A DNA stretch of 64,000 nt from Brucella sp. 21LCYQ03 (GTDB taxonomy: Bacteria; Pseudomonadota; Alphaproteobacteria; Rhizobiales; Rhizobiaceae). The translations under genes were made by a program, and so were the position numbers. The first letter of the stretch is position 1, and each line of letters opens with the position of its first letter. Location: NCBI RefSeq assembly GCF_023554105.1, contig NZ_JAMJWE010000004.1, forward strand, positions 1 to 64,000. Direction: 5' to 3'. Below, one piece after another: positions 43,703 to 54,750 of this stretch. Below the pieces are notes generated by a model. It did no database searches, was not told the origin of the DNA, and saw only the letters and a program-made list of their open reading frames with translations.

Positions 43703-45352
43703 ATGGCAAGAGACACAGCGAAGCTTGATGCAACGGTTGCCAAGCTGAAAAAGCATTGGTCGGACGCTGCACCTAAAGACATGCGTGCAGCATTTAAAGC
43801 CGATCCGGGCCGTTTTGAGCGTTATTCGCTGTCGCTCGACGATCTGCTGTTTGATTGGTCGAAAGCCCGCGTCAATGATGAGACTGTTGCGCTTCTGACC
43901 GAGCTTGCACAGGCTGCTGATGTTGAAGGCCGCCGCGCTGCCATGTTTGCAGGCGAGCACATCAACAACACTGAAGACCGCGCTGTTCTGCATGTTGCGC
44001 TTCGCGACACCACGTCGAAGGAAGTGCTGGTCGATGGCCACAACGTCCTGCCAGACGTGAAGGAAGTGCTCGACCGTATGGCTGCCTTTTCCGATGGTAT
44101 CCGTTCCGGTTCCATCAAGGGTGCGACAGGCAAGAAGATCACCGACATCGTCAATATCGGTATTGGTGGTTCCGATCTTGGCCCGGTTATGGCAACGATT
44201 GCGCTTTCGCCTTACCATGATGGCCCACGCGCGCATTATGTCTCGAACATTGATGGTGCACATATTGCCGACACGCTGAATGTGCTCGATCCGGCAACCA
44301 CGCTGATCATTGTCGCGTCGAAGACCTTCACCACTATCGAGACCATGACCAACGCGCAGACTGCACGCAAATGGATTGCAGATGCGCTGGGCGAAGATGC
44401 CGTTGGCGCACATTTTGCTGCCGTCTCGACCGCGCTTGATAAGGTTGCCGCATTCGGTATCGGCGAAGAGCGCGTCTTTGGTTTCTGGGATTGGGTTGGC
44501 GGTCGCTATTCGGTCTGGTCGGCGATTGGCCTGCCAGTGATGATCGCGATTGGTGCAGATAATTTCCGCAAGTTCCTTGCGGGCGCGCATTCGATGGACG
44601 TGCATTTCCGCGATGCACCACTCGAAAAGAACCTGCCAATCTGGCTCGGCCTTATTGGCTACTGGCACCGCGCTATCTGCGATTATCCGAGCCGTGCGGT
44701 CATTCCTTATGATCAGCGTCTGGCGCGTGTTCCTGCTTATCTCCAGCAGCTTGATATGGAATCAAACGGCAAGAGCGTGACGGTTGACGGCAAGCCTGTG
44801 TCCGGTCCAACCGGTCCAGTTGTCTGGGGCGAACCCGGCACCAATGGTCAGCACGCTTTCTTCCAACTGCTTCATCAGGGCACCGATACCATTCCGCTCG
44901 AGTTTATCGTTGCGGCAAAGGGTCATGAAAAGCATCTCGATCATCAGCATGAAATGTTGCTCGCCAACTGCCTTGCCCAGTCGGAAGCACTGATGAAGGG
45001 CCGCACACTGGATGAAGCTCGCGCGCAGCTCCAGTCTAAGAATCTGCGTGAAAGTGAAGTTGAGCGCATTGCACCGCATCGCGTCTTCTCGGGCAATCGC
45101 CCATCGCTGACATTGGTTCACGACAAGCTAGACCCATTTGCATTCGGTCGTCTGATCGCTCTTTACGAACATCGCGTGTTCGTTGAAGCGCAGATTTTCG
45201 GCATCAATGCGTTTGACCAGTGGGGCGTAGAACTTGGCAAGGAACTCGCAACCGAGCTTCTGCCGGTTGTTTCGGGTGCAGAATCTGCTGAAGGCAAAGA
45301 TGCTTCGACAGTCGGCCTCGTTGCGCATTTGCATGCACGCCGCAAAGCCTGA
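43703..45352 (+). CDS. pgi: glucose-6-phosphate isomerase
   Basis: This enzyme interconverts glucose-6-phosphate and fructose-6-phosphate in central carbon metabolism. The protein has 549 residues, the normal length. Family landmarks are [27 protein letters not shown], the second signature [13 protein letters not shown] with [19 protein letters not shown], and a C-terminal [21 protein letters not shown] precedes the ATG. It is probably monocistronic, ending at a strong terminator. Identification is secure. Confidence 0.97.
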   Translation: MARDTAKLDATVAKLKKHWSDAAPKDMRAAFKADPGRFERYSLSLDDLLFDWSKARVNDETVALLTELAQAADVEGRRAAMFAGEHINNTEDRAVLHVALRDTTSKEVLVDGHNVLPDVKEVLDRMAAFSDGIRSGSIKGATGKKITDIVNIGIGGSDLGPVMATIALSPYHDGPRAHYVSNIDGAHIADTLNVLDPATTLIIVASKTFTTIETMTNAQTARKWIADALGEDAVGAHFAAVSTALDKVAAFGIGEERVFGFWDWVGGRYSVWSAIGLPVMIAIGADNFRKFLAGAHSMDVHFRDAPLEKNLPIWLGLIGYWHRAICDYPSRAVIPYDQRLARVPAYLQQLDMESNGKSVTVDGKPVSGPTGPVVWGEPGTNGQHAFFQLLHQGTDTIPLEFIVAAKGHEKHLDHQHEMLLANCLAQSEALMKGRTLDEARAQLQSKNLRESEVERIAPHRVFSGNRPSLTLVHDKLDPFAFGRLIALYEHRVFVEAQIFGINAFDQWGVELGKELATELLPVVSGAESAEGKDASTVGLVAHLHARRKA

Positions 45353-45378
45353 TATTACAAACAGGTGGATAAGGATAA

Positions 45379-45405
45379 AGCCGGGTTTCACACCCGGCTT
45401 TTTTT
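45379..45405 (+). terminator. terminator after pgi
   Basis: The perfect 8-bp stem AGCCGGGT / ACCCGGCT is followed by seven Ts, 27 bases after the pgi stop. Confidence 0.88.
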
Positions 45406-45427
45406 CCATCTAGGTATGAAGTGCTGA

Positions 45428-46507
45428 ATGAAAATGGGAACTGAAATGAAGACCGAGATTATCGAGTTTGCCGGCGATGTACCGGGTAACGCTATCGAAT
45501 TGCGTGTGCTGCGTTTTGCTGGCAAAGACAGCGATGCACCAACCGCCTATCTGCAATCCTCGCTGCATGGCGGCGAATTGCCGGGGCAGGCCGCTCTGCA
45601 TTTTCTCGTTCCGATGCTGAAAAAAGCATCCGATGAAGGTCGCATTCTCGGCAATATTACCGTGATCCCACAGGCAAATCCGATTGGCTCTAACCAGTGG
45701 CAGGCACATCAGCATCTGGGTCGTTTTGAGTTTTTCTCGTCGGTCAATTTCAATCGCGCTTTCCCGCTTCTGCCGGATTTCGATACGTCTGAACTGCCCG
45801 GCCCGGATGCACCTGTTGCGCTTGCACAGCGCTTGAAAGCTACGCTTTTGAAGATGGCTCTTGCCAATGACATCGTGCTTGATCTTCATTGTGATGATGA
45901 AAGCGAAAACTACGTCTATATCGCCAAGGAATTCGTGGACGACATGAAGGATCTGGCCGTGGCGCTTGGTTCGACCGCTATCCTCGCATGGGACACGACG
46001 GCAGACGCAGCTTTCGAGGAGGCCTGCGCGCATCCGGTTCTGCAACTGCCAGCAGATAAGCGCAATATGAAGCGCCGCGCCGTCACCACTGTTGAATTCC
46101 GTGGTTTGAGCGATGTTTATGCCGATATGGGCAAGGGTGACGCGGAAGGTCTCTATAAGTTCCTCGTTCATCGTGGTGTAATCCGTGATGAAAACGTGAA
46201 GCTTGATCTTGATTACAAGGGCCTCATCACGCCGCTCGAAAATGTGGAAATGCTGCGCGCACCGGAAGGTGGCATGGTGCTTTATCATGTTGCTCCCGGT
46301 GACGTGGTCGAAGCCGGTGCAAAGCTTGTTACTGTTGTCACCAAGCCGGGTGAGCCGGAAGGCGATATTACGCTGACTGCACCGCAGGCAGGCCGTATTC
46401 TGACCCGCCGCACATTGCGCTACGTGCGCCGTGGCGATGATCTTCTCAAGCTGCTGGCCGCCAAGCCATCGGCAGTCAAGAAGCGTTCTGGTGCGTTAGA
46501 AGCATGA
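45428..46507 (+). CDS. succinylglutamate desuccinylase/aspartoacylase family zinc hydrolase
   Basis: This is an M14-like zinc-dependent deacylase/carboxypeptidase family protein of 359 residues. Zinc ligands are visible in SSLHGGELPGQ (His and Glu) and DLHCDD (His). Other family motifs are PQANPIGSNQWQ and NRAFPLL. A C-terminal barrel-sandwich domain (about 265-345) is typical of AstE/aspartoacylase relatives. A specific substrate cannot be assigned. The first ATG is used; Met7 is an alternative. It overlaps the HAD gene by four bases, so the two are coupled. Confidence 0.87.
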   Translation: MKMGTEMKTEIIEFAGDVPGNAIELRVLRFAGKDSDAPTAYLQSSLHGGELPGQAALHFLVPMLKKASDEGRILGNITVIPQANPIGSNQWQAHQHLGRFEFFSSVNFNRAFPLLPDFDTSELPGPDAPVALAQRLKATLLKMALANDIVLDLHCDDESENYVYIAKEFVDDMKDLAVALGSTAILAWDTTADAAFEEACAHPVLQLPADKRNMKRRAVTTVEFRGLSDVYADMGKGDAEGLYKFLVHRGVIRDENVKLDLDYKGLITPLENVEMLRAPEGGMVLYHVAPGDVVEAGAKLVTVVTKPGEPEGDITLTAPQAGRILTRRTLRYVRRGDDLLKLLAAKPSAVKKRSGALEA

Positions 46508-47232
46508 GTGTATTGCCTGCTCCCGAGAAACTAAAGGAGATCCGTGCCATCCTGTTCGACAAGGATGGCACACTGATCGATTTCGACCGCACATGGTTTG
46601 CCGTATCCTGGAATCTTGCGCAGCGCACCGCCAATGGCGACGAGCATCGTGCACGGTCGCTGCTCGATGCGGGCGGCTATGACTGGCAGGAAAAGCGCTT
46701 TCGCGCCAATTCGGTGATTGCTGCCGGAACGGTCGAAGACATTGTGCAGCTCTGGCATCCGGATATTGATGAAGCTGGTTTCAAAGCCAAAATAGCCGAA
46801 TTTGATAGCTATACGGTGGCTGAAGGCGCGCGTTCTGCCGTGGCCATCGAAGGTCTACGGGAAACATTGGAAACCCTGCGCGCTATGGGTTTTATCCTTG
46901 GCATTGCCACCAATGATTCCGAGGCAGGCGCGCACGCCACCGCTAAAGCCTTGGGTATTGATCATCTCTTCGATGTGGTGATTGGCTATGACACAGCGGC
47001 GCGCCCGAAGCCCTATGCCGATCCGCTACTCTATTTTGCAAAAAAAGTCGGCCTTGAGCCGGGTGCAATCGCAATGGTCGGCGATAATCTGCATGATCTT
47101 GAAACAGCACAAGCAGCGAAAGCTGGTCTGGGTGTTGGCGTTCTGTCTGGTAACAGTCCGCGCGAGGCGCTGGAGCCTCATGCTGATGTGGTGCTCAATT
47201 CCGTTGCAGACCTGCCAGCTCTGTTTAAATAA
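46504..47232 (+). CDS. HAD-family phosphatase (phosphoglycolate phosphatase-like)
   Basis: This is a haloacid dehalogenase superfamily hydrolase of 242 residues. The catalytic motif I is AILFDKDGTLIDFD (nucleophile Asp and general-acid Asp), motif II is IATNDSEA, and motif IV is AMVGDNLHDLETA with a helical cap domain between (about 20-105). The Gph-like subtype fits, but substrate prediction for HAD proteins from sequence alone is poor. The start overlaps the preceding hydrolase gene (ATGA). A terminator containing a nested palindromic repeat follows. Confidence 0.88.
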   Translation: MSVLPAPEKLKEIRAILFDKDGTLIDFDRTWFAVSWNLAQRTANGDEHRARSLLDAGGYDWQEKRFRANSVIAAGTVEDIVQLWHPDIDEAGFKAKIAEFDSYTVAEGARSAVAIEGLRETLETLRAMGFILGIATNDSEAGAHATAKALGIDHLFDVVIGYDTAARPKPYADPLLYFAKKVGLEPGAIAMVGDNLHDLETAQAAKAGLGVGVLSGNSPREALEPHADVVLNSVADLPALFK

Positions 47233-47240
47233 AGCGAAAC

Positions 47241-47319
47241 GGCCCTGCTATCTTTGGAGCATGTCGTTATCGAAAAACCGGTTCCCACTTTTCCGCGACA
47301 TGCTTTAACAGGGCCTTTT
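47241..47319. terminator. terminator stem interrupted by a palindromic repeat
   Basis: GGCCCTG (47241-47247) and CAGGGCC (47309-47315, followed by TTTT) form an outer stem. A dispersed palindrome (47258-47304) fills the loop. The structure lies between the convergent HAD gene and fadD. Confidence 0.65.
47258..47304. repeat. dispersed palindromic repeat (GGAACCGGTT type)
   Basis: AGCATGTCG and CGACATGCT frame a hairpin containing AAACCGGTTCCCACTTTT. It is related to the repeat at 41909-41951 in its CCGGTT/AAAGTGGGAACC core. Confidence 0.7.
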
Positions 47320-47324
47320 CCATT

Positions 47325-49052
47325 TTAGTCGCGCAACTCGCGGCGCAAAATCTTGCCAACATTGGTTTTCGGCAAGGCATCGCGGAATTCCACTTCGCGC
47401 GGGCGCTTATAATTGGTGAGGCGCTGTGCACAGAAGGATTTGACGTCTTCTTCCGTCAGGTTTGGATCACGGCGCACGACGTAGAGCTTTACCACTTCGC
47501 CGGAATGTTCGTTTGCAATGCCAACGGCAGCCGATTCCACAATGCCCGGATGCTCAGCCGCCACTTCCTCAATTTCATTGGGATAGACGTTGAAGCCGGA
47601 CACAAGGATCATATCCTTCTTGCGGTCCACAATTTTGGTGAAGCCTTTTTCATCCATAAAGCCCATGTCGCCGGTGCGGAAGAAACCATCGGCCATAATA
47701 GCGCGCTCGGTTTCATCAGGCCGGTTCCAGTAACCCATCATGACCTGTGGGCCACGCACGCAGATTTCGCCCACATCGCCGAGTGGCAAATCCTTGCCAT
47801 CGTCATCGCGAATAGCAATGTCAGTTGAAGGCATTGGCAAGCCGATGGTGCCGCTGAACTCTGTTGCATCAAGCGCATTGGCAGATGCAACGGGCGATGT
47901 TTCGGAGAGGCCGTAACCTTCTGTAATGAGGCAACCTGTCATTTCGTGCCAGCGATCAGCGATCGGGCGCTGTACGGCCATGCCGCCGCCGAGCGAGAGC
48001 ACCAGCGGCTTGAAATTCAGCGCCTTGAAGTCATCATTGTTCATCAATGCGTTGAACAGCGTGTTGAGACCCGGGAAAATATGGAACGGAAATTTCTGCA
48101 ATTCTTTCACGAATGCAGGAATGTCGCGTGGGTTCGGAATGAGAATATTGCGGGCACCCAGCTTGATACCGATCATCGCATTCACGGTAAGCGCGAAGAT
48201 ATGATATAGCGGTAGCGCGCAAACGAAATTCAGCTCCTTGGGCTTACCCTTTTTCTGAAACGCAACATCGATCCATGCCTGCATCTGCTCGACATTGGCG
48301 AGAATATTGACGTGGCTTAACATCGCGCCTTTGGAAACGCCGGTCGTACCGCCAGTATATTGCAGAAAAGCGAGATCAGAGCTGTCAACAGGAACTGGAT
48401 TGAATGATTTTCCACGGCCTTGAGATAACGCATCTTTAAAGCGCACATGACCGGGAATATTCCACTCCGGCACTAGCTTTTTGACCTTGCGCACCACTAG
48501 GTTGATGATGTGGCCTTTCAGTCCATGCATATCGCCCATAGAGGCAACGATGATGTTTGGAACATGAATGGAAGGAAGAGATTTTTGTACGGTTGAAGCA
48601 AAGTTTTCGAGCACAATCAGCGCCTGCGCGCCTGAATCGTTCAATTGGTGCTGAAGTTCGCGTGGCGTATAAAGCGGATTGACATTCACGACCACAAAAC
48701 CGGCCCGCAGGATTGCCGTAATCGCAATCGGATATTGCAGGATATTGGGCATCATGATCGCAACGCGGTCGCCCTTCACCAGTCCGCGCGATTGTAGCCA
48801 TGCGGCAAGTGCACGCGAATTTTCATCCAGATCCTTATAGGATAAGTCCTTGCCCATACAGGTAAAAGCTGGCCTCTCGGCAAATTGGCGGCACGCATTG
48901 GAGATCATGTCGCCAATGGACGTGGTTTTGCTCAGATCAATCTCATGCGGGACGCTTTTTGGATAAGATTTTAGCCAGATCTTGTCTGGTAAAGCCGCAG
49001 TGTTGGTTGCCTTGCTCGACGTGGGTTTTGCTTCGGTCGCTTTTTTTGCCAT
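47325..49052 (-). CDS. fadD: long-chain acyl-CoA synthetase
   Basis: This ANL-superfamily AMP-forming ligase activates long-chain fatty acids to acyl-CoA. It has 575 residues from the chosen start. The ATP-binding P-loop reads TGGTTGVSKGAM, the adenylate motifs include TEGYGLSETSP and GFFRTGDMG, and the hinge and CoA regions read KIVDRKKDMILVSGFNVYP and the catalytic Lys in NVGKILRREL. ATG 49052 has GGGGAGAAAG upstream; a longer frame to 49184 lacks support. The N-terminal 25 residues are Lys/Ala/Thr-rich. No other beta-oxidation genes are adjacent. Confidence 0.93.
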   Translation of the reverse strand: MAKKATEAKPTSSKATNTAALPDKIWLKSYPKSVPHEIDLSKTTSIGDMISNACRQFAERPAFTCMGKDLSYKDLDENSRALAAWLQSRGLVKGDRVAIMMPNILQYPIAITAILRAGFVVVNVNPLYTPRELQHQLNDSGAQALIVLENFASTVQKSLPSIHVPNIIVASMGDMHGLKGHIINLVVRKVKKLVPEWNIPGHVRFKDALSQGRGKSFNPVPVDSSDLAFLQYTGGTTGVSKGAMLSHVNILANVEQMQAWIDVAFQKKGKPKELNFVCALPLYHIFALTVNAMIGIKLGARNILIPNPRDIPAFVKELQKFPFHIFPGLNTLFNALMNNDDFKALNFKPLVLSLGGGMAVQRPIADRWHEMTGCLITEGYGLSETSPVASANALDATEFSGTIGLPMPSTDIAIRDDDGKDLPLGDVGEICVRGPQVMMGYWNRPDETERAIMADGFFRTGDMGFMDEKGFTKIVDRKKDMILVSGFNVYPNEIEEVAAEHPGIVESAAVGIANEHSGEVVKLYVVRRDPNLTEEDVKSFCAQRLTNYKRPREVEFRDALPKTNVGKILRRELRD

Positions 49053-49324
49053 GCTTTCTCCCCGGATTGCTCCGTCCAATGTTTGAGCAGCAAGCCGCCA
49101 CCCTTCTCCCAATACGACCCGTCCTTGAATGCAGGTCAGGTGCTCCTCAATAATGAATGTGGTCGACTTTCGTCTTAATCGCAAGAGTTACATTGACGTA
49201 AGCGTAAATTAAAAAGCTAGATGCCGTCTTTCCCAATTTTTTCTACCCGGAACCAAACTCCACAAAAAAAGGCTTCTTTTTCGTATTTGTGCATCACGAA
49301 TGACTGACGTGATAAGCGCGATTT

Positions 49325-49951
49325 TTACTGCGCAAACTGTTGTATACGCATGGATTGTATCATTGTTTTGATGGTTTTGCTGCCCAACTGAACAAGATCG
49401 AAGCTGCGCTCACTTCTAAGCCATTCATTGAGAAGACCGCCCAGTATTGCGAGCAAAGTTTGTGCTGCTGATATAGACGTCCACTCGGTTGAAAGTTCTC
49501 CACGGCGTTCCGAAATATCGAGTAGCCCTTTAAAAAGCGATAGCACGTTTGCGCGTGCGACTTTCAGATGCTCGACCAACGGGGCAATTTCACCCACATA
49601 TTCACAGCGCTGATGAATGATCGTAAAAACATTCTGTTGTCGCTCATTGTTTATGAACATTTCCAGCGCTGTCAGGATCGATTGTTCAAGGACATGCAGT
49701 GGATTTGGGTGATCGCAAGCAGCAGCTTGCACCATAATTTCTTCGTGCGGAAAACATGTGCGGTTAATTATTGCTTGAAAAATGTCCAGCTTGTCTTGAA
49801 AGTGAAAATAGATTGCGCCTCTTGTGACGCCAGCCTGAAATGCAATCTGCATAAGCGTTGACTGTGTAAGTCCGCGCTCCAGAAATACCTGTTCGGCAGC
49901 CGCCAGGATCGCATCGCGTGTTTCTGCAGCCTCTGCTTTAGTCCTGCGCAT
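49325..49951 (-). CDS. bepR: TetR-family repressor of the efflux operon (BepR-like)
   Basis: This is a 208-residue TetR/AcrR-type repressor divergent from the RND operon. The DNA-binding N-terminus (MRRTKAEAAETRDAILAAAE, then the helix-turn-helix ending GVTRGAIYFHFQDK) is of the AcrR/TtgR/BepR type, and the C-terminal domain is a helical drug-sensing domain. ATG 49951 matches the usual family start; a longer frame begins at 49966. A palindromic site in the bepD promoter is its likely operator. The name bepR follows the known Brucella BepR-BepDE arrangement and is by context and similarity from memory. Confidence 0.85.
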   Translation of the reverse strand: MRRTKAEAAETRDAILAAAEQVFLERGLTQSTLMQIAFQAGVTRGAIYFHFQDKLDIFQAIINRTCFPHEEIMVQAAACDHPNPLHVLEQSILTALEMFINNERQQNVFTIIHQRCEYVGEIAPLVEHLKVARANVLSLFKGLLDISERRGELSTEWTSISAAQTLLAILGGLLNEWLRSERSFDLVQLGSKTIKTMIQSMRIQQFAQ

Positions 49952-50052
49952 TAAAGTTTCTCTCAAAGTTTCAGACGTATGAGACTTTTATTCGATGACG
50001 GTCATCACATTCGAGATTAGGGTCACTCATTCGTGATGTTCGACATAAAATA

Positions 50053-50080
50053 TTGACTATAACATGGTAGTAAGTATTTA
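50053..50080 (+). promoter_or_regulatory. promoter of the bepDE operon
   Basis: TTGACT (50053-50058) and TATTTA (50075-50080) are spaced by 16 bases. They lie in the bepR-bepD divergent region just before a palindrome. Confidence 0.5.
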
Positions 50081-50081
50081 C

Positions 50082-50099
50082 AAACATTCGTGTATGTTT
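50082..50099. promoter_or_regulatory. palindromic operator for the BepR-like repressor
   Basis: AAACAT and ATGTTT are perfect arms separated by TCGTGT, directly downstream of the -10 hexamer. The wider sequence (AGTATTTACAAACAT...) resembles operators of AcrR/TtgR-type repressors. Binding here would block bepDE transcription. Confidence 0.6.
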
Positions 50100-50138
50100 A
50101 TTCGGCCGCACCGTGCGACATCAAGGGCAGCTCCCATT

Positions 50139-51332
50139 ATGACTATGAACCGTTCCATCCGGATTTTTGCGGCAGGTGCCGCATTTTTCATTCTTGCAGG
50201 GCAGTCGGCTCTCGCGCAGGCCCCGGGCGGGGCGACCCCGCCACCGCCACCTGTCACCGTTACCGAGATCAAAGCTGAAAATGTTACCGTGCCTTATGAA
50301 TATGCGGCGCGTATAAGCGCATTCCGCGATGTTCAGGTGCGTGCGCGTGTTGGCGGCATTCTCTTGCATCGTAATTTCGTTGAAGGCACGGAAGTCAAAG
50401 CTGGCGACCTGCTTTTCGAAATCGATCCTGCGCCCTATGAGGCTGAACTTGCCCGCGCTCAGGCACAGGTGGCACAGGCCGAAGCACAATATCAGCAGTC
50501 GATCCGCGATGCGGAACGCGCAGAGCAGCTTGTGCAGCAAAAGGTGCAGAGCGCGGCAGTCCGCGATACTGCGCTGGCAACGCGTGATCTCAACAAGGCC
50601 GTTGTTGCAGCGGCCAAGGCATCGTTGCGCACGGCAGAACTGAACCTGAGCTACACCAAGGTGACGGCGCCGATCAGCGGTATCACAAGCCTTGAGCAGG
50701 TTTCTGAAGGCAGTCTCATCGGCACCGATGCAACGTCGAGCCTTCTGACCTCGATCACCCAGATCAATCCTGTCTACGTGAATTTCTCGTTCACGGATTC
50801 GGAAGCTGCAGAAATCCGCAAGCTGCGTGAAGCACGCGGCGCGACAGGTCAGGATGCCGATCGTCTGCGCATCAAAATCTTGTTTGGTGATGGACAGGCC
50901 TATGATCAGGAGGGCGTCATCGACTTCACCTCGTCGTCGCTTGATACCGAAACCGGAACGATTGGCGCCCGCGCAGTCGTGGATAATCCCAATCAGCGTT
51001 TGATTCCCGGTCAGTTCGTTCGCGCTTCCATTCTTGGCATCACCATTGATGATGCAATTCTGGTTCCGAAGGCTGCACTGATGCAGAGCCCGCAGGGACA
51101 GTTCGTCTATGTGGTGAATAAGGAAAACGTTGCGGAAGTTCGCCCCATTACCATATCGCGCGAACTGCCAGACGAATGGATCGTGAGCAAGGGTCTGGAG
51201 CCGGGTGACCGCATCATTACTGAAGGTGTGATCAAGGCTGCTCCGGGCAAGGCAGTCCAGCCGGTAGAACCAAAAGCTGCGCCAGAAGCTGGCGCTAAAG
51301 CTGGTGCAGAACAGGCGGCGGATAAAAAATGA
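50139..51332 (+). CDS. bepD: RND efflux periplasmic adaptor (BepD-like)
   Basis: This is the AcrA-type membrane fusion protein of a multidrug efflux pump, 397 residues. It has a signal peptide (about 1-27, ending QSALAQ), then a Pro-rich [14 protein letters not shown] segment, and lipoyl half-motifs ([20 protein letters not shown] and [17 protein letters not shown]). A helical hairpin with [15 protein letters not shown] separates them. I choose ATG 50139 because it gives a clean signal peptide; an ATG at 50064 lies upstream of the operator and inside the promoter region. The stop codon overlaps the bepE start. An outer-membrane partner (BepC/TolC-type) is not in the window. Confidence 0.9.
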   Translation: MTMNRSIRIFAAGAAFFILAGQSALAQAPGGATPPPPPVTVTEIKAENVTVPYEYAARISAFRDVQVRARVGGILLHRNFVEGTEVKAGDLLFEIDPAPYEAELARAQAQVAQAEAQYQQSIRDAERAEQLVQQKVQSAAVRDTALATRDLNKAVVAAAKASLRTAELNLSYTKVTAPISGITSLEQVSEGSLIGTDATSSLLTSITQINPVYVNFSFTDSEAAEIRKLREARGATGQDADRLRIKILFGDGQAYDQEGVIDFTSSSLDTETGTIGARAVVDNPNQRLIPGQFVRASILGITIDDAILVPKAALMQSPQGQFVYVVNKENVAEVRPITISRELPDEWIVSKGLEPGDRIITEGVIKAAPGKAVQPVEPKAAPEAGAKAGAEQAADKK

Positions 51333-54300
51333 ACAAGTTCTTCGTCGACCGCCCGGTATTTGCGGCGGTCATATCTATCGTCATCGTGATGGCAGGTCTT
51401 ATCGCGATGCGGATTTTGCCCATCGCGCAATATCCTGAGCTGACGCCGCCACAGGTTGTTGTGACTGCGAACTATCCGGGTGCAAGTGCGGAAACTGTAA
51501 CGCAAACCGTTGCGGCCCCGCTTGAACAGCAGGTCAACGGCGTTGAGAACATGCTTTATATGCAGTCCTCGAGCCTCGGCAGCGGCACGATGCAGCTGAC
51601 TGTTACCTTTGCTCTGGGCACTGACCCGGATCAGGCGACAATCAACGTCAACAATCGTGTGCAGCGTGCAACCTCGTCTCTGCCGCAGGAAGTGCAGCGC
51701 CTCGGCGTTACCGTCGATAAGCGTTCGAGCACCATTCTCGGCATGGTGGCGATGTTCTCGACCACTGACCGCTATGATCGTACCTATGTTGGTAACTATG
51801 CGCTTCTGAACGTCATTGACGATCTCAAGCGTTTGACCGGCGTGGGCGATGTTCAGCTTCTGGGTAACATCGAATATTCGATGCGTGTCTGGCTGCGCCC
51901 CGACAAGCTTGCTCAGTATAACCTGACACCTTCGGACGTTCAGACTGCTATTCAGGAACAGAATGCGCAGTTTGCAGCCGGGCGTTTTGGCGATCAGCCT
52001 GATCCACAAGCAGGTCCCTTTACCTATACGGCGACCACACAGGGTCGTCTGCCGGATGCGACTGCGTTTGAAAACATCATCCTTCGTTCAGATAAGAATG
52101 CTGCAACGCTTCTATTGAAAGATGTTGCGCGTGTTGAACTCGGTACCGAAAGTTATCTGGTCGATAGTGCGCTTAACGGCACGGCAGCGGTTCCAATCGC
52201 GATCTATCTGCAACCGGGTGCGAACGCGCTTAACACGATGGAACTTATTCAAAGCCGTATGGGGGAGCTGAAAACCAGCTTCCCAGAAGGCATTGATTAT
52301 TCGATTCCATTCGATACGACCAAGTTCATTAAAGTCTCAGTTGAAGAAGTCATTCACACCTTTATCGAGGCGATCATCCTCGTTATTCTGGTGGTCTTTA
52401 TCTTCCTTCAGAACTGGCGTGCAACGCTTATTCCGGTCATCGCGGTTCCGATCTCGATCATTGGTACATTTGCGGGCATGTATGTGCTGGGCTTCTCCAT
52501 CAACCTGCTGACCTTGTTCGGTCTGGTTCTGGCGATTGGTATCGTGGTCGATGACGCCATTGTGGTGCTGGAAAACGTCGAACGTATTATGACGACCGAA
52601 AAACTGCCGCCGCGCGAAGCTGCCATCAAGGCAATGAGCGAAGTAACAGGCCCGGTTATCGCGATTGTTCTCGTGCTTTGCGCGGTGTTTATTCCGGTCG
52701 CCTTCATGGGCGGTCTGGTCGGCGAAATGTATAAGCAGTTCGCTGTCACGATTGCGATTTCGGTTATCATTTCCGGCATCGTGGCTTTGACGCTGACGCC
52801 CGCACTCTGCGCGCTGATTTTGAAGCCCGGCCATCATGAGCCGATGCTGCCATTCCGTATCTTCAACCGCTTCTTCGATAGCCTGACACGCGGTTATACC
52901 AATGGCGTGCGCTTCTTCCTGAAGCGCGCTTCCATCGGCCTGTTGATTTTTGCAGGTCTTTTGGGCGGCACATATTATCTGTTTGAAAAAGTACCCGGTT
53001 CGCTGCTGCCGGATGAAGATCAGGGCTTCCTTTTCAGTGTGGCGATCCTGCCGCCAGCGGCATCGCTGGAGCGCACCAGTGCTGTTCTGCATGAAGCAAG
53101 CGAAAACATTCGTAAGCATCCAGCAGTTGCCAGCGTGTTTGAAGTTGCAGGCTTTGATCTACTTTCGGGTGGTCTGAAAACCAGTGCTGGCACGATGTTC
53201 ATCATGCTGAAAGATTGGAAAGAACGCACGACGCCGGATCTCGACGCGCGCAAGCTTCCCGGTACGATCATGGGTATGAATGCGGGCATTCAGGATGGTC
53301 TTGTGCTGGCGTTCAATCCACCACCAATTCTGGGTCTAAGCACCACCGGCGGTTTCGAACTCTATGTGCAGGATCGCACGGGCGGCGGTGTTCAGTCTCT
53401 GACCAATGCAACCAAGCTCTTGATAGAAGCAGCGAACAAACGCCCGGAACTGGCAGGTGTACGCACAACCTTTGATCCGAATGTGCCGCAATATGACATC
53501 CAGCTTGACCGTGACAAGGCCAAAGCGATGGGCGTGCCGATCAATTCGGTGTTCACCGCGATGCAGGCGACTTTCGGCAGTGTTTATGTCAACGACTTCA
53601 CGCTTTTTGGCCGTAACTATCAGGTCAACTTGCAGTCGGAAGCCGAGTTCCGCCGCGATCCAAGTGATCTCAAGCATGTGTTTGTGCGCGCCGATTCCGG
53701 CAGCATGATCCCATTGAGCGCATTGGTAAATGTTCAGCGTATTGTCGGACCTGATCAGCTTGAACGTTTCAACGCGTTTAACGCAGCCAAGGTCACCGGT
53801 AATCCGGCTCCGGGTTATACATCGGGCGACGCCATCAAGGCGATGCAGGAAGTGGCAGCGGAAGTGCTTCCACAGGGCTTCCAGATTGCCTGGACGGGTT
53901 CCGCCTATCAGGAAGTCTCGACAAGCGGCAGTGGCAGTCAGGCTATGATCTTTGGTTTGATCATGGTGTTCCTGATCCTTGCAGCGCAATATGAGCGTTG
54001 GAGCTTGCCGTTGGCTGTTATCACGGCTGTGCCATTCGCAATCTTCGGCGCGCTGCTTGCAACCGATCTGCGCGGACTGACCAATGACGTTTACTTCCAG
54101 ATTGGTCTGGTGACGCTGATAGGTCTTGCGGCAAAGAACGCGATTCTGATCGTGGAATTTGCCGTGCTGCAACGAGAAGAGGGTAAGTCGGCCATTGAGG
54201 CTGCTGCTGAAGCGGCGCGCCTGCGCTTCCGCCCGATTGTGATGACGTCGCTGGCGTTCATCCTTGGTGTGGTTCCGCTGGCAATCAGTTCCGGTGCGGG

Positions 54301-54496
54301 TTCGGCAAGCCGTCACTCAATCGGTACAGGTGTTATCGGCGGTATGTTGGCTGCAACCTTTATTGCAACCTTCTTCATTCCGATGTTCTACAGCCTGATT
54401 GCTCGTAAGCCGCCCAAAAAGCGTCCTGACGACGCGGTGGCCGCGCCAGCCGCAGCATTGCCTGCTTCGGGCGAGAAAAGCGATCCAGCACACTAA
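51329..54496 (+). CDS. bepE: RND multidrug efflux permease (BepE-like, HAE1 family)
   Basis: This is a proton-coupled inner-membrane pump of the AcrB type, 1055 residues with 12 membrane helices and two large periplasmic domains. HAE1 features include the N-terminus [20 protein letters not shown], the TM4 Asp pair in [17 protein letters not shown], and the TM10 Lys in [17 protein letters not shown]. It is coupled to bepD by a four-base overlap (ATGA). Divergent bepR likely represses the operon. In Brucella, BepDE contributes to resistance to bile salts and drugs; the same role here is inference. A long palindromic terminator follows. Confidence 0.93.
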   Translation: MNKFFVDRPVFAAVISIVIVMAGLIAMRILPIAQYPELTPPQVVVTANYPGASAETVTQTVAAPLEQQVNGVENMLYMQSSSLGSGTMQLTVTFALGTDPDQATINVNNRVQRATSSLPQEVQRLGVTVDKRSSTILGMVAMFSTTDRYDRTYVGNYALLNVIDDLKRLTGVGDVQLLGNIEYSMRVWLRPDKLAQYNLTPSDVQTAIQEQNAQFAAGRFGDQPDPQAGPFTYTATTQGRLPDATAFENIILRSDKNAATLLLKDVARVELGTESYLVDSALNGTAAVPIAIYLQPGANALNTMELIQSRMGELKTSFPEGIDYSIPFDTTKFIKVSVEEVIHTFIEAIILVILVVFIFLQNWRATLIPVIAVPISIIGTFAGMYVLGFSINLLTLFGLVLAIGIVVDDAIVVLENVERIMTTEKLPPREAAIKAMSEVTGPVIAIVLVLCAVFIPVAFMGGLVGEMYKQFAVTIAISVIISGIVALTLTPALCALILKPGHHEPMLPFRIFNRFFDSLTRGYTNGVRFFLKRASIGLLIFAGLLGGTYYLFEKVPGSLLPDEDQGFLFSVAILPPAASLERTSAVLHEASENIRKHPAVASVFEVAGFDLLSGGLKTSAGTMFIMLKDWKERTTPDLDARKLPGTIMGMNAGIQDGLVLAFNPPPILGLSTTGGFELYVQDRTGGGVQSLTNATKLLIEAANKRPELAGVRTTFDPNVPQYDIQLDRDKAKAMGVPINSVFTAMQATFGSVYVNDFTLFGRNYQVNLQSEAEFRRDPSDLKHVFVRADSGSMIPLSALVNVQRIVGPDQLERFNAFNAAKVTGNPAPGYTSGDAIKAMQEVAAEVLPQGFQIAWTGSAYQEVSTSGSGSQAMIFGLIMVFLILAAQYERWSLPLAVITAVPFAIFGALLATDLRGLTNDVYFQIGLVTLIGLAAKNAILIVEFAVLQREEGKSAIEAAAEAARLRFRPIVMTSLAFILGVVPLAISSGAGSASRHSIGTGVIGGMLAATFIATFFIPMFYSLIARKPPKKRPDDAVAAPAAALPASGEKSDPAH

Positions 54497-54541
54497 CATC
54501 TTCTCCGGCACGTCTTTGCAGACCTGCCGGAGCAATCAATC

Positions 54542-54585
54542 ACATTACAAAAAACCCCGCCTTAAGGCGGGGTTTTTTGTAATGT
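54542..54585. terminator. long palindromic terminator after bepE
   Basis: The 44-base segment is a perfect palindrome: the arms contain ACCCCGCC / GGCGGGGT with flanking A- and T-runs and continue to CATTAC / GTAATG. It can act in both directions. Confidence 0.85.
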
Positions 54586-54750
54586 TGTGCGCAAAGCATC
54601 ATGTCGTCGTTTCAACATTTGAGCGGCGCACTTAAAGTCGCAACTTACAATTATCGGCCAAGGATCAATAATTTCCCTTTATCGCAAGTAATCAACTGGA
54701 TGCCTTCAAATACCCCGTATTACCAGGCTCAAGTGGCCTCTTCCGGCTTT

